Source: Tenuifilum sp040752515 (lineage in GTDB: Bacteria; Bacteroidota; Bacteroidia; Bacteroidales; Tenuifilaceae). Taken from it: 64,000 nucleotides of DNA. The position numbers and the translations under genes are program-made. This document shows positions 23,943 to 32,883 of the stretch, piece by piece (the stretch's first letter is position 1; each line of letters opens with the position of its first letter). Where the stretch lies: assembly GCA_040752515.1 (NCBI GenBank), contig JBFMGQ010000011.1, positions 34,814 to 98,813 of the forward strand. Reading direction: 5' to 3'. The notes beneath the pieces were generated by a model that ran no database searches, was not told the DNA's origin, and saw only the letters and a program-made list of their open reading frames with translations.

Positions 23943-25532
23943 TTAGTAACCAGCATTTTGTTTTAGTTTATTTCCCGAAAGGGTTATTTCGGTTTGCGGT
24001 ATTGGCAGCAAGCCTAGTGTTGCTGAATTGAATGTTTCATCAAGTGGACTAGGACCAGCAGCAGCGTTAATCTTTGTTTCAGCATAGGTTAAACCTCTAC
24101 GGAGCAAATCCCAGTAACGCAACCCTTCGCCTGCAAATTCAACCCTACGTTCATGATAAATTAGGTCAAGACCTGCTTGATCGTTTGAAAGCGTAGGAGC
24201 AATGTGAGCATCGCCAAAAGCGCGTTTACGAACACGGCTATAGTAATCTTGAGCTTTGCCCAAGTTATTGTCGAGGTAAAGTTCAGCGCCCATAAGCAGA
24301 ACATCGGCAAAGCGGATAACGGGACGGTTGTAAGGCCAGTTCAATGGGTCGTTAGTTGAAGGTCTATCGGCTTTACGGGGATAAAACTTCTTAAATGCAT
24401 AGCCGGTGTGCTGGTAGCAATTTTCGGGTTTGTAAACCAATCCTTCGGCTGCAGCATCGAGTATTGATACTGAGTAACGCGGATCGCCAGGTTCAAACTC
24501 ATCGGCAAGCGATTTGCTGGCAGGCTGAAAACTCCATCCCGATTCGTAAACTGGGTCTTCAACACCACGGAAACCGCTCATAACTACAGTCCAGTTTCCT
24601 TCGGTTCCGTTACGCCATCCCCAGTCGCCCCAGTCGGCTTTTTGGGTATGCTGTATCTCAAATATCGATTCAACGTTGTTCTCGTTGGCTACGCCCCAAA
24701 GGTTTGCATAGTCAGCAACTAGACCATGGCCACTGTTTTCAACGATTTCATCAATAATAGTTTCAATATCGGTTTCAGTGAAGGTTTTATCATCGGCCTT
24801 CAGGTCGGTTGTAATGCCTAAAACGCCTTTCCCATATCCTTTATGGAACAGGTAAACCCTTGCCAGTAATGCTCCGGCAGCCCACTTTGATGCTCTACCC
24901 TTTTCTGCGGCAGTAATGGTTGCAGGTAGGTTTTGATATGCATAGTACAAATCGCTGGCAATTTGGTTGTAAACATCAGCTGGGTTTGCAGCGGCTTGCT
25001 GGTATTCCGATGGCGCAAGAGGTTTAAGTATAAGGGGAACATTGCCGTAGAACTGAACCAATTCAAAATAGAAATATGCCCTTAAAAAACGAGCTTCAGC
25101 GGTAAGGCGGGTTTTTAAACCTTCGGTTTTAAAATCAACACCATCTACCTTTGAAAGGAACAGGTTAACCCGGTAAATACCCGAGAATCTATCTTTCCAT
25201 ATTCCAAGGGGCTCCTCATCGTTTGTGTAGTTTGAGAACTTACCCATACGAACTAAGCCTGGCCTATCACCGGGACCTGAACCACCGGCAAAGGCATCGT
25301 CCGATAGAATATTACTTACAAGGTCCCATGGGTGATAACCACCACCGCATTGCCACTGCAATACATCGTAGATTGAAACAACTGCTTCAAATGCGTCTTT
25401 CTCGGTTTTATAGAAGTTATCCTCAACCCTGTCGGTAAGAGGTTGCAACTCCAGAAAATCCTTTGTACAGGCAACAATACCAAGCGCCATGAAAAGGATT
25501 ATTGATATATTTTTAATTTTTCTCATATTCAT
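23943..25532 (-). CDS. SusD/RagB family outer-membrane nutrient-binding lipoprotein
   Basis: The 529-residue protein has a lipoprotein signal ending LGIVAC, followed by TKDFLELQPLTDRVEDNF as in SusD proteins, TPR-like helices, and the family C-terminus (YHERRVEFAGEGLRYWDLLRRG). SusD proteins cap the SusC barrel and capture glycans on the cell surface. The gene follows susC by 14 bases. ATG 25532 or 25526 could be the start. Confidence 0.95.
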   Translation of the reverse strand: MNMRKIKNISIILFMALGIVACTKDFLELQPLTDRVEDNFYKTEKDAFEAVVSIYDVLQWQCGGGYHPWDLVSNILSDDAFAGGSGPGDRPGLVRMGKFSNYTNDEEPLGIWKDRFSGIYRVNLFLSKVDGVDFKTEGLKTRLTAEARFLRAYFYFELVQFYGNVPLILKPLAPSEYQQAAANPADVYNQIASDLYYAYQNLPATITAAEKGRASKWAAGALLARVYLFHKGYGKGVLGITTDLKADDKTFTETDIETIIDEIVENSGHGLVADYANLWGVANENNVESIFEIQHTQKADWGDWGWRNGTEGNWTVVMSGFRGVEDPVYESGWSFQPASKSLADEFEPGDPRYSVSILDAAAEGLVYKPENCYQHTGYAFKKFYPRKADRPSTNDPLNWPYNRPVIRFADVLLMGAELYLDNNLGKAQDYYSRVRKRAFGDAHIAPTLSNDQAGLDLIYHERRVEFAGEGLRYWDLLRRGLTYAETKINAAAGPSPLDETFNSATLGLLPIPQTEITLSGNKLKQNAGY

Positions 25533-25546
25533 TTAGCTGATTTAGA

Positions 25547-28500
25547 TTAGAAACTCAGGTTTACACCAAATAGGAACGTTCTTGGTTGTGGGTAAATGTT
25601 ACGGTCAATACCAACGTCAAGCGACCACTTAGCTCCAATTTCGGGGTCAAATCCTGAATACTTGGTAAAGGTCAACAGGTTAACTGCCGAAACATAAAGA
25701 CGCAGTTTCGATATCTTTACCTTTTGACTGAATTTTTCGGGAAGAGTGTATCCAAGAGTTACATTCTTTAGGCGGAAGTATGATCCATCTTCAACGTAGA
25801 AGTCAGAAACCTTAAAATAGTTTTGGTTAGGGTCGTTGATGGTTACACGTGGGTGAGTATTGCTTGTGCCCTCTCCTGTCCAACGTTCAAGAACCGAAGC
25901 ATCCCAATTCGACATGGGGAGGTCGTAACGACGGGTACCCTTGAAGATTTCCTGACCAAATGCACCGTACCAGAACATGTTAAAGTCGAAGTTCTTGTAG
26001 TTTAGACCCAAATTGAGGCCAAGGGTGAAATCGGGGTAAGGATTACCAATTTGTGTGCGGTCCTGATCATCTATCTTACCATCATCATTCTTATCAACCC
26101 AAATCAAATCGCCAGGCTTGGCATTGGGCTGAATAACAGTACCATCGCTCGATTTGTAATCCAGAATTTGTTGTTCATTTTGGAAAACGCCTGCAGTCTT
26201 ATATCCCCAGAAATAGGCTATTGGGTAACCTACTTCCATCATACAGATGTTATACATACCAACTGCAAGGCCTGCACCATAGATTTTTCCTTCGCTGTTG
26301 TTGATTGAGGTAACCTCGTTCTTGTTGTATGCACCTGAAATGTTAGCGTTAATACCTAATTCGTTAATAAGGGCCTTATAACCAAGTTCCAGCTCTATAC
26401 CCTTATTGCTAACTGAACCACCGTTTACGGTAGGTGCTGCGTTACCAATGTAACCAGGTATTGGGGCTACAACTAATAGGTCTTTGGTTTTCTTATTGTA
26501 AAGATCGAGGGTTACACTTAGCTTATCGGATAGGAATCGGGCATCAACACCTAAGTTTGTTTGTTCAGAGGTTTCCCACTTAAGGTCGGGGTTCGAAATA
26601 CCAACAGGGTTAGATCCCAGGGTAATTATTTCGTCGGTTCCAAAGGTGTACTTACTACCCGAACCTATTAGAGAGGTGTACCTGAAAGCACCAATAGCTT
26701 CATTACCATTGCGGCCCCAGCCAAATCGCAACTTTAAGAACGAAAGAGGGGTAAAGCCTTGTAGGAATTCTTCCATGGACATTAACCATCCGGCGGAGAA
26801 AGCAGGGAAGTAACCAAATCGGTTATTGGAACCAAAGTTCGAAGAACCATCGGCTCTTAAAACACCTTCGAATATATATTTCCCTGCAAAATCGTAGTTA
26901 ACACGGCCAAAGTATGAAAGTAAAGCATGTTCATCGGCTCCTCCCCATGAACGGTAACTATCCTCGTCGGTACCATTGCTTATCCAGGCATGCTCAAAAT
27001 CGTTAAATATCAAATCGTTTTTCTTACCACCAATGTATTCATGGAAGTACTTATTAGCGGTCATACCCACCATGGCAGCAAAGTTATGTTCGCCAAACGA
27101 TTTGGAATAGGTAAGGGTATTTTCACTCTGCCAGGTAAACCATTTGTTAACAGTTCCCGATGCCTCCGAAGTGGTAGCTTTTACAATATCGCTAAGGAAG
27201 TAAACAGGAACAAATGAGCGGCTAGAACCATGGGCGTAATCAACGCTGAAGCTGGTTTTTGCCTTTAACCCTTTAATAATTTCAAGTTCGCCCCAAACGT
27301 TTCCTACCAATTTATTTTCGGAATAGTTGGAGTTGAGAACGCTAAGGTATGCAACCGGGTTTACTACTTCCTGGGTGGCATAGTTTGAGATACCCCAAGT
27401 GCCATCAGGATTCTTAACAGGTGTGATTGGGTCCATATTAACTGCTTTGGCAAGAGGACCACCAAATTCGGCATTGGGGTCAATCCCTCGGGTTAGCTTA
27501 TTGGTATAAGCCAAATTGTTACCCATGCTAAACTTCCCAAACTTGTGGGTTGCGTTTAGGCGGTAGGTGTAACGCTCGTAGTTCGATTTACCCTTGGCTA
27601 CAATACCATCCTGATAAGTATATGAGAGTGATGAGAGGAACGTAGAGTTTTCGTTACCTCCGCTAACCGAGAACTGGTGATTGTAGGTAGGAGCATTCTT
27701 GTAGAAAATTTCGTCTTGCCAGTCGGTTCCATTGCCAACAGCCTGAACAACTGCATTAACATCGGGGAACGGAATGGGACGATTGTCATTAGCGTAGCTT
27801 TCGTTCATGATAATGGCATATTCCTTGGCATTCAAGAGCGATACCTTGCGCCATGCATTCTGATATCCCATGGAGTAGTCGTAGTTAACCAAGAACTTGC
27901 CTTTTTGGCCTTGCTTGGTGGTGATGAGAACAACACCGTTAGCACCACGTGCACCATAAATTGCCGATGCCGAAGCGTCCTTTAAAATTTCAACCGATTG
28001 GATATCGTTGGGGTTTAGGTAATCGATACCGCCAACAGGCATACCATCTACAATGTATAAGGGGTCGGATGTGCCGTTGGTTCCAATACCACGGATACGA
28101 ACTGTAAAGCCTTCGCCAGGTTGCCCTGAGTTGGCAATTACCTGAACGCCGGCGGTTCTACCCTGAAGAGCTTGTTCTACACGAGTCGGCGCTGCTTTTT
28201 CGATATCATCGCTCGATACCTTTGATACCGACGATGATACTAAACTCTTCTTTTGCACGCCATAACCAACCACCACGAGTTCTTCGATCATCATGGATGA
28301 TTCCTTCATTACAACGTTAATAAGAGTTCTCCCACCAACGGGAACGTCTTGGGTTTCCATACCCACAAACGAGAACTCTAACGTTTGATTCGGGAGCACA
28401 CTGATAGTGTACTTCCCATTAGCATCTGTAACAACACCCCTTGAAGGGTTTTCCTTTACCACGATGGTTACCCCAGGTAGGGTCGTTCCATCGCTCGATG

Positions 28501-28591
28501 TGACAGTACCGCTCACATTAATTTCTTGGGCGAGCAGGCTACCGCACCAAAGGACTAAACTAATTACTCCGAAGATTTTTTTCATACTCAT
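25547..28591 (-). CDS. SusC/RagA TonB-linked outer-membrane transporter
   Basis: The 1014-residue protein has a signal peptide (1-22), a carboxypeptidase-regulatory-like beta-sandwich (about 24-105, VSGTVTSSDGTTLPGVTI), a TonB-box-like stretch before VVVGYGVQKKSLVSSSVS, a plug domain (about 115-225, IRGIGTNGTSDPLYIVDGMP) and a long C-terminal beta-barrel ending LFGVNLSF. It imports glycan fragments energised by TonB, in complex with the SusD partner encoded next. It is the first gene of the PUL operon, with a candidate promoter and operator upstream. ATG 28591 or 28585 could be the start. Confidence 0.96.
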   Translation of the reverse strand: MSMKKIFGVISLVLWCGSLLAQEINVSGTVTSSDGTTLPGVTIVVKENPSRGVVTDANGKYTISVLPNQTLEFSFVGMETQDVPVGGRTLINVVMKESSMMIEELVVVGYGVQKKSLVSSSVSKVSSDDIEKAAPTRVEQALQGRTAGVQVIANSGQPGEGFTVRIRGIGTNGTSDPLYIVDGMPVGGIDYLNPNDIQSVEILKDASASAIYGARGANGVVLITTKQGQKGKFLVNYDYSMGYQNAWRKVSLLNAKEYAIIMNESYANDNRPIPFPDVNAVVQAVGNGTDWQDEIFYKNAPTYNHQFSVSGGNENSTFLSSLSYTYQDGIVAKGKSNYERYTYRLNATHKFGKFSMGNNLAYTNKLTRGIDPNAEFGGPLAKAVNMDPITPVKNPDGTWGISNYATQEVVNPVAYLSVLNSNYSENKLVGNVWGELEIIKGLKAKTSFSVDYAHGSSRSFVPVYFLSDIVKATTSEASGTVNKWFTWQSENTLTYSKSFGEHNFAAMVGMTANKYFHEYIGGKKNDLIFNDFEHAWISNGTDEDSYRSWGGADEHALLSYFGRVNYDFAGKYIFEGVLRADGSSNFGSNNRFGYFPAFSAGWLMSMEEFLQGFTPLSFLKLRFGWGRNGNEAIGAFRYTSLIGSGSKYTFGTDEIITLGSNPVGISNPDLKWETSEQTNLGVDARFLSDKLSVTLDLYNKKTKDLLVVAPIPGYIGNAAPTVNGGSVSNKGIELELGYKALINELGINANISGAYNKNEVTSINNSEGKIYGAGLAVGMYNICMMEVGYPIAYFWGYKTAGVFQNEQQILDYKSSDGTVIQPNAKPGDLIWVDKNDDGKIDDQDRTQIGNPYPDFTLGLNLGLNYKNFDFNMFWYGAFGQEIFKGTRRYDLPMSNWDASVLERWTGEGTSNTHPRVTINDPNQNYFKVSDFYVEDGSYFRLKNVTLGYTLPEKFSQKVKISKLRLYVSAVNLLTFTKYSGFDPEIGAKWSLDVGIDRNIYPQPRTFLFGVNLSF

Positions 28592-28703
28592 TTAGGTTTA
28601 GAAATTGGTTTTCGGTGTGCAAGCTAAATTCTTTTAAAAGGCATTACAACTTTATTGGGGCTTCATGGATTGCACATCCCAATTTCAACTCTTTCTCATC
28701 ATT

Positions 28704-28717
28704 CGAAAACGTTTTCG
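28704..28717. promoter_or_regulatory. LacI-family-like operator palindrome upstream of susC
   Basis: CGAAAACGTTTTCG is a perfect 14-base palindrome with the central CG typical of LacI/CcpA-type operators. It lies just downstream of the -7 box of the PUL promoter, the usual place for a repressor. A LacI-family gene is not present in the window. Perfect 14-base palindromes are expected by chance a few times in a region this size; the position is what makes it interesting. Confidence 0.45.
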
Positions 28718-28728
28718 GAAAGCTACAA

Positions 28729-28736
28729 CAAAAGTA
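28729..28736 (-). promoter_or_regulatory. -7 promoter element of the PUL operon
   Basis: TACTTTTG on the minus strand matches TAnnTTTG; initiation would be near 28723, giving a leader of about 130 bases before susC. No clear TTTG is found 19-20 bases upstream, which is common for activated promoters. The 312-base gap 28592-28903 holds this element, the palindrome and the DUF4294 promoter; nothing else was seen. Confidence 0.5.
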
Positions 28737-28852
28737 CATCAAAGAGTTCTCTAAAAATTGTTAAAAATTTAAAAATCAAATAAATATGGATATAACTTTT
28801 CAAAGTTCTTTAATGATAATCTGAAAGAATTTTAGGGAAATTTGCATAATAA

Positions 28853-28883
28853 TTGTTTATAGTTTGTTGGGGTATTAATTTTG
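28853..28883 (+). promoter_or_regulatory. Promoter for the DUF4294 gene
   Basis: TAATTTTG at 28876-28883 matches the -7 consensus; TTG at 28853-28855 is 20 bases upstream as a partial -33 element. The ATG at 28904 follows 20 bases later. Confidence 0.5.
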
Positions 28884-28903
28884 GCCACAGGATAGGGGAG
28901 TGT

Positions 28904-29506
28904 ATGTTTAAAGGTGTTAGTAAAATATTACTGGTTATGCTTATGGCTTTTGCCATTCAGGATGTTGATGCACAAATAGCATCGGCCGATAGCCTTTACT
29001 TATACCCATCCATTATACTCGATGGCGAGTATGTACCTCATATTAAAATAGAGGATGTGATTAAGGTAGGTAAACGCCGTTTCAAAAACCGCCGAGAAAT
29101 GAGTCAGTACTATCGAATGATCTACAACCTCAAAAAAACATACCCTTACGCCCAAATAGCAAAGTACAAGTTGCTGGAAATAAACGAAACCCTTAAAACC
29201 CTTAAAACCGATAAGGAAAAAAAGGAGTACATAGCCAAGGCCGAAAAGGAGTTAAGGGATCAGTTTGAGAAGGACTTGACAAAGCTTACCATATCGCAGG
29301 GCAAAATGCTTATCAAACTTATTGATAGGGAAACTGGGCGTACCTCCTATGAGCTGGTTAAGGAATTAAAGGGTGGCTTTTCTGCCACATTCTGGCAAGG
29401 CGTTGCACGCCTTTTTGGTTCGAACCTTAAAACCAAATTTGATCCTCAAGGCGAGGATAAGGTGCTCAATGAGCTGATATTCCTTTATGAGCAAGGGTTG
29501 ATTTGA
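28904..29506 (+). CDS. DUF4294 family exported protein
   Basis: From ATG 28904 the protein has 200 residues with a signal peptide (about 1-21, ending VDAQIA). The C-terminal half has the DUF4294 signature GKMLIKLIDRETGRTSYELV and FWQGVARLFGSNLKTKFDPQGED. The family is widespread in Bacteroidota and uncharacterised. A TTG-initiated extension to 28853 would include the promoter and is rejected. Its stop is three bases from that of the convergent lipoprotein gene. Confidence 0.85.
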   Translation: MFKGVSKILLVMLMAFAIQDVDAQIASADSLYLYPSIILDGEYVPHIKIEDVIKVGKRRFKNRREMSQYYRMIYNLKKTYPYAQIAKYKLLEINETLKTLKTDKEKKEYIAKAEKELRDQFEKDLTKLTISQGKMLIKLIDRETGRTSYELVKELKGGFSATFWQGVARLFGSNLKTKFDPQGEDKVLNELIFLYEQGLI

Positions 29507-29509
29507 TTC

Positions 29510-29971
29510 CTACTTTTTAATGAGAAAGGAGTAATCAATCCCGTCAACCTCAGCGTATTTTCCGTTAATGGCAATAGAATCGAGAGGATATGCGGTGCAG
29601 CAACCATCGCTGTTTTTTACAAATCGTACCTGTATGGTATCGATATCGCTATGGTTTAAGTATAGGTAAAATGTATTTAGCTGCTCAAAGGGCAATAAAA
29701 TTCCAATGTTGGTTTGGATTATATCGGTTTGTCCCATTGGGCCAACAAAGATAACGTTGGCATATTTTTTTGAACTACCATCAAAGTAAAAGATCTCAAT
29801 TGAGTCCTTAGCGTAGTTCCCTGACGATATTAGATTTTCAAGGGTGGTTTTATTAACCACCTTAAACCACAATGGGGAAGGGGGATTTACACAATCAACA
29901 TTGCAACGGTCAAGGCAACTGTAATGCAGTATCCCTATAGTTAATAATAAAAGAGCAACGACCTTTTTCAT
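29510..29971 (-). CDS. Hypothetical small lipoprotein
   Basis: The 153-residue protein has a lipoprotein signal ending ILHYSC (Cys19) followed by a cysteine-rich segment (LDRCNVDCVNPP) and a beta-rich domain with a CC pair near DGCCTAYPLDS. No family is recognised. It resembles small Bacteroidota surface or periplasmic lipoproteins only in overall design. Its leader contains a potentially structured RNA segment (30044-30129). Confidence 0.65.
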   Translation of the reverse strand: MKKVVALLLLTIGILHYSCLDRCNVDCVNPPSPLWFKVVNKTTLENLISSGNYAKDSIEIFYFDGSSKKYANVIFVGPMGQTDIIQTNIGILLPFEQLNTFYLYLNHSDIDTIQVRFVKNSDGCCTAYPLDSIAINGKYAEVDGIDYSFLIKK

Positions 29972-30043
29972 CCGTACAGAATATTTATATTATTAATTAC
30001 TAACACGTTACTACTTTGCTTTTAACAATCTTTATCGAGCGGA

Positions 30044-30129
30044 TGGAACACCCATAGTTTGTTCATCTGTGTTTACCTTTGGTGAACTCGCAAGTTCGGT
30101 TGTGTAAGCTGCCTTACATGGGTGTTTCA
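30044..30129 (-). other. Possible structured RNA element (three-way junction) in the elbB-lipoprotein gap
   Basis: Perfect 9-base arms AACACCCAT (30047-30055) and ATGGGTGTT (30118-30126) enclose two small hairpins that read on the minus strand as GTAAG-GCAG-CTTAC and GAACT-TGCG-AGTTC. No T-run follows, so it is not a standard terminator. It could be a leader element of the lipoprotein gene, part of the elbB 3' UTR, or a small inverted-repeat element. Confidence 0.4.
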
Positions 30130-30132
30130 TAT

Positions 30133-30789
30133 TTAAATCCATTTAAGTATTTCGGAAACAATGGCTTTTGCTCCATTGGAAATGTCAACTATGTTGGCAT
30201 CGAGCATGTAGCAGGGGGTAGTAAACAGCATGTTTTTCTCATCAACCACTACCTGTGCATGACCTGTTGTTTGGTGCTTAGCACCCAGCGATTCTATGGC
30301 TTGAGCAGTGGCAGCATCCTTCCCTATAGTTACCGTGGCATTGCCAATGATTTTTGCCAGTAGGACTGGAGCTATACATAGTGCACCGATGGGCTTTTTG
30401 AGTCTATGCATACCTTTAATGGCTGCTTCCACTTGAGGATGAATACTACATTTGGGGCCATCGAATGCCCAGGTAGATAGATTTTTGGCAACGCCAAAAC
30501 CTCCGGGGAATATTAACGCATGGAAAAGTTCTGGGTTAAATTCGTTTAGGGGTTTAATTTTACCTCGGGCAATGCGGGCCGATTCAACAAGCACATTCCT
30601 TTTTTCGTTCATCACGCTTCCATCGAGGTGATTTACAACATGGTATTGGTTAATGTTTGGGGCAAAAATTTCGTATGTTGCACCGTGTTTTACAATGGCG
30701 TAAAGGGTCATCACTGCTTCATGAATCTCGGCACCATCAAAAACGCCACACCCTGAAAGTATTACAGCGAATTTTTTATTGTTACCCAT
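30133..30789 (-). CDS. elbB: Isoprenoid biosynthesis glyoxalase ElbB-like (DJ-1/PfpI superfamily)
   Basis: From ATG 30789 the protein has 218 residues, equal to the normal ElbB length, and begins MGNNKKFAVILSGCGVFDGAEIHE. Other signatures are FPGGFGVAKNLSTWAF and the nucleophile-elbow-like GALCIAPVLLA. E. coli ElbB has glyoxalase activity in vitro and affects isoprenoid production. The frame extends to 30882, but that would overlap the divergent thpR start and adds no conserved sequence. It is transcribed divergently from thpR. Confidence 0.88.
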   Translation of the reverse strand: MGNNKKFAVILSGCGVFDGAEIHEAVMTLYAIVKHGATYEIFAPNINQYHVVNHLDGSVMNEKRNVLVESARIARGKIKPLNEFNPELFHALIFPGGFGVAKNLSTWAFDGPKCSIHPQVEAAIKGMHRLKKPIGALCIAPVLLAKIIGNATVTIGKDAATAQAIESLGAKHQTTGHAQVVVDEKNMLFTTPCYMLDANIVDISNGAKAIVSEILKWI

Positions 30790-30863
30790 TTTCTGCAAAC
30801 GTTTTAAATTTGCCATACAAGATAATTGGTTTTTTATTTCTAAACAATACCTAAACTTAAAAT

Positions 30864-31430
30864 ATGGAAACCAAACGAACATTCCTAGCCATCGACATTG
30901 AGCCTCAGGCTAATATTGTTAATCTGCTTGACGAACTAAAACGTACCCATCGCTTAGATAGTATCAAGTGGGTTAAACCTCAAATAATGCATCTTACTTT
31001 ATTCTTCTTAGGCGACACACCTATTATTCAAATACCAGAGATGTGTAGTATGCTTAATTCCTGTGTTCAGGGTTTTGAGCCATTCAGTATGGAGCTTAAA
31101 GGATTGGGCGTTTTTGGACGCCCTTTACCAAGGGTGATTTGGGTTGGCGTAGAATTGTCTGAAGCGCTTATTAAGATTAAACATTCAATTGATGATGTTT
31201 TGAGTGGATTTGGTTATAGCGATGATAATGAGAAGTTCAATCCCCACCTTACACTTGGTAGGGTTAAGTTCTTGCACAATACCGATAAGCTAAATGCTGA
31301 GATCCAGCAGTACAAAACCAAATCGTTTCAGGTGCAAACCATTAAGGAAGTGGTGTTCTATGAAAGCATTTTAAGGCATCAAGGGCCTGAATATAAAGCT
31401 GTTCAAAAGTTTCAGCGGAAGGGGTGCTAA
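30864..31430 (+). CDS. thpR: RNA 2',3'-cyclic phosphodiesterase (2'-5' RNA ligase family)
   Basis: The 188-residue protein has the two HxT motifs of the 2H phosphoesterase superfamily, HLTLFFLGDT (about 43-52) and HLTLGRVKF, and begins TKRTFLAIDIEP as in ThpR. It hydrolyses 2',3'-cyclic phosphates on RNA. Its TAA overlaps the stop codon of the convergent sugar transferase gene (31427-31430). Confidence 0.9.
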   Translation: METKRTFLAIDIEPQANIVNLLDELKRTHRLDSIKWVKPQIMHLTLFFLGDTPIIQIPEMCSMLNSCVQGFEPFSMELKGLGVFGRPLPRVIWVGVELSEALIKIKHSIDDVLSGFGYSDDNEKFNPHLTLGRVKFLHNTDKLNAEIQQYKTKSFQVQTIKEVVFYESILRHQGPEYKAVQKFQRKGC

Positions 31431-32833
31431 ACCCCTTTACCCTTAAAGATGGTTAGAATGGTGTATATCATTATTTTAAAATCGATATAAAGCGACATAT
31501 TTTCAAGGTACAGCAGGTCGTACTTTAGTCGTTCCACCATTTGGTCAATGTTTTCGGCATAACCATATTTTACTTGTCCCCACGATGTGATTCCGGGCTT
31601 AACCTTTTGCAGGTGGAGGTAGTGGGGGGCAACCTTTACAATTTGATCGATGTAGTACTGCCTTTCGGGGCGAGGTCCAACAATCGACATTTCGCCTTTA
31701 AGAACGTTAATGAAATTGGGAATCTCATCGAGTCGGGTTTTCCGCATAAAGCGCCCAACCGGAGTCACCCTGGGGTCGGTTTGGTTTGAGAGGGCAGGGC
31801 CGCCAGTCTCGGCATCCACATACATACTTCGAAACTTATATATATGAAAGGGTTTGCCGTGCAGCCCAATTCTTTCCTGCTTGTAAATAATCGGCCCTCT
31901 GGATGTGGCTTTAATCGCAATCATAAGCGCAAGTGCAACCGGCAGCGTTAGTATAAGTCCAGCTATGGCCATAAGGTAGTCGAGCACTTCCTTGATATTT
32001 GCCTGCCATGCAGGCATGGGATCGAACGTGACATCTACAAGGGTAGTTCCAATAATCCGATTTAACTTTACTTTTCCAAGCAAGATATCGTACATGCTCG
32101 GAATGGCTTTAATATTTATATTTAGTGGCACTAAAAGGTTTAGAACACTGGTTAGGGTTTGGGGACTTTCGTTATCAATGGCTAGTATTACCTCTTCAAC
32201 CCCATATTTTTTTACCACTTCGGGGATGTCGTTAACATTTCCCAGAATGAGGGATTGGTCAACCCTAACACCATTGGGCAGGTCGATAAATCCGAGTATT
32301 TTAAAACCCTGTGAGATCTTTTCCGCGTTGATGTCCTGATAGGTTTGTATGGCTTTTTTCCCACTCCCAATTATTATGGTAGGGAAACCAATAATCCTCT
32401 TATGTATCCGATGGATTGTTTGGGTTGTGATTACTAAGCGAGGGAGGTAGGTAAGTATAAAAACAAGAATGAACATTACTAAAAGGGTTTTGTAGTAGTT
32501 CTGGTAGGCAACCACGTAGTCGTCAATCAATAGTACAAAGAAAAGAACAATGGTTCCTATTGTTGTTATGGTTAGTGATGAGCCAAACTCCTTCAACCTC
32601 GATTTCCGGTAGGGGTCGTGATATAGTCCTACCAACCCAAACATCGAAATCCAGAAAAGGGTGAAGAAAACTAACCCAAGGAAAAATTTATAGTCGGGGA
32701 TAAAGCGAATATCAATTCCGAAAAGGCTCGACTCAATAACCTTTTTACGGTACAGATTGAACAGTGTCCAAGCCAATCCGCTGCCAATAGTATCAAAAAA
32801 TAAATACCTATAAATCTGCTTTCTTTTATCCAA
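31427..32833 (-). CDS. Polyprenyl-phosphate sugar-1-phosphate transferase (exopolysaccharide initiating enzyme)
   Basis: The 468-residue protein has four N-terminal membrane helices (about 5-140), a nucleotide-binding-like domain (about 145-265), a fifth hydrophobic helix (about 280-305) and the catalytic bacterial sugar transferase domain with YKQERIGLHGKPFHIYKFRSM and PNFINVLKGEMSIVGPRPER. It transfers a sugar phosphate from a nucleotide sugar to undecaprenyl phosphate, starting capsule or exopolysaccharide repeat synthesis. The start is TTG 32833, because a stop lies four codons upstream and the next ATG is about 60 codons inside. No other polysaccharide genes flank it. Confidence 0.88.
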   Translation of the reverse strand: MDKRKQIYRYLFFDTIGSGLAWTLFNLYRKKVIESSLFGIDIRFIPDYKFFLGLVFFTLFWISMFGLVGLYHDPYRKSRLKEFGSSLTITTIGTIVLFFVLLIDDYVVAYQNYYKTLLVMFILVFILTYLPRLVITTQTIHRIHKRIIGFPTIIIGSGKKAIQTYQDINAEKISQGFKILGFIDLPNGVRVDQSLILGNVNDIPEVVKKYGVEEVILAIDNESPQTLTSVLNLLVPLNINIKAIPSMYDILLGKVKLNRIIGTTLVDVTFDPMPAWQANIKEVLDYLMAIAGLILTLPVALALMIAIKATSRGPIIYKQERIGLHGKPFHIYKFRSMYVDAETGGPALSNQTDPRVTPVGRFMRKTRLDEIPNFINVLKGEMSIVGPRPERQYYIDQIVKVAPHYLHLQKVKPGITSWGQVKYGYAENIDQMVERLKYDLLYLENMSLYIDFKIMIYTILTIFKGKGV

Positions 32834-32883
32834 AACCCTGACTTTTTAATTTTCTATATAACTATGAAAACTTCAATTTATTG

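Noticed and set aside
30079..30363. Plus-strand open frame of 94 codons over the elbB 3' end
   Set aside because: Lies mostly antisense to elbB, lacks a recognisable domain and overlaps the potentially structured gap; treated as a shadow frame.
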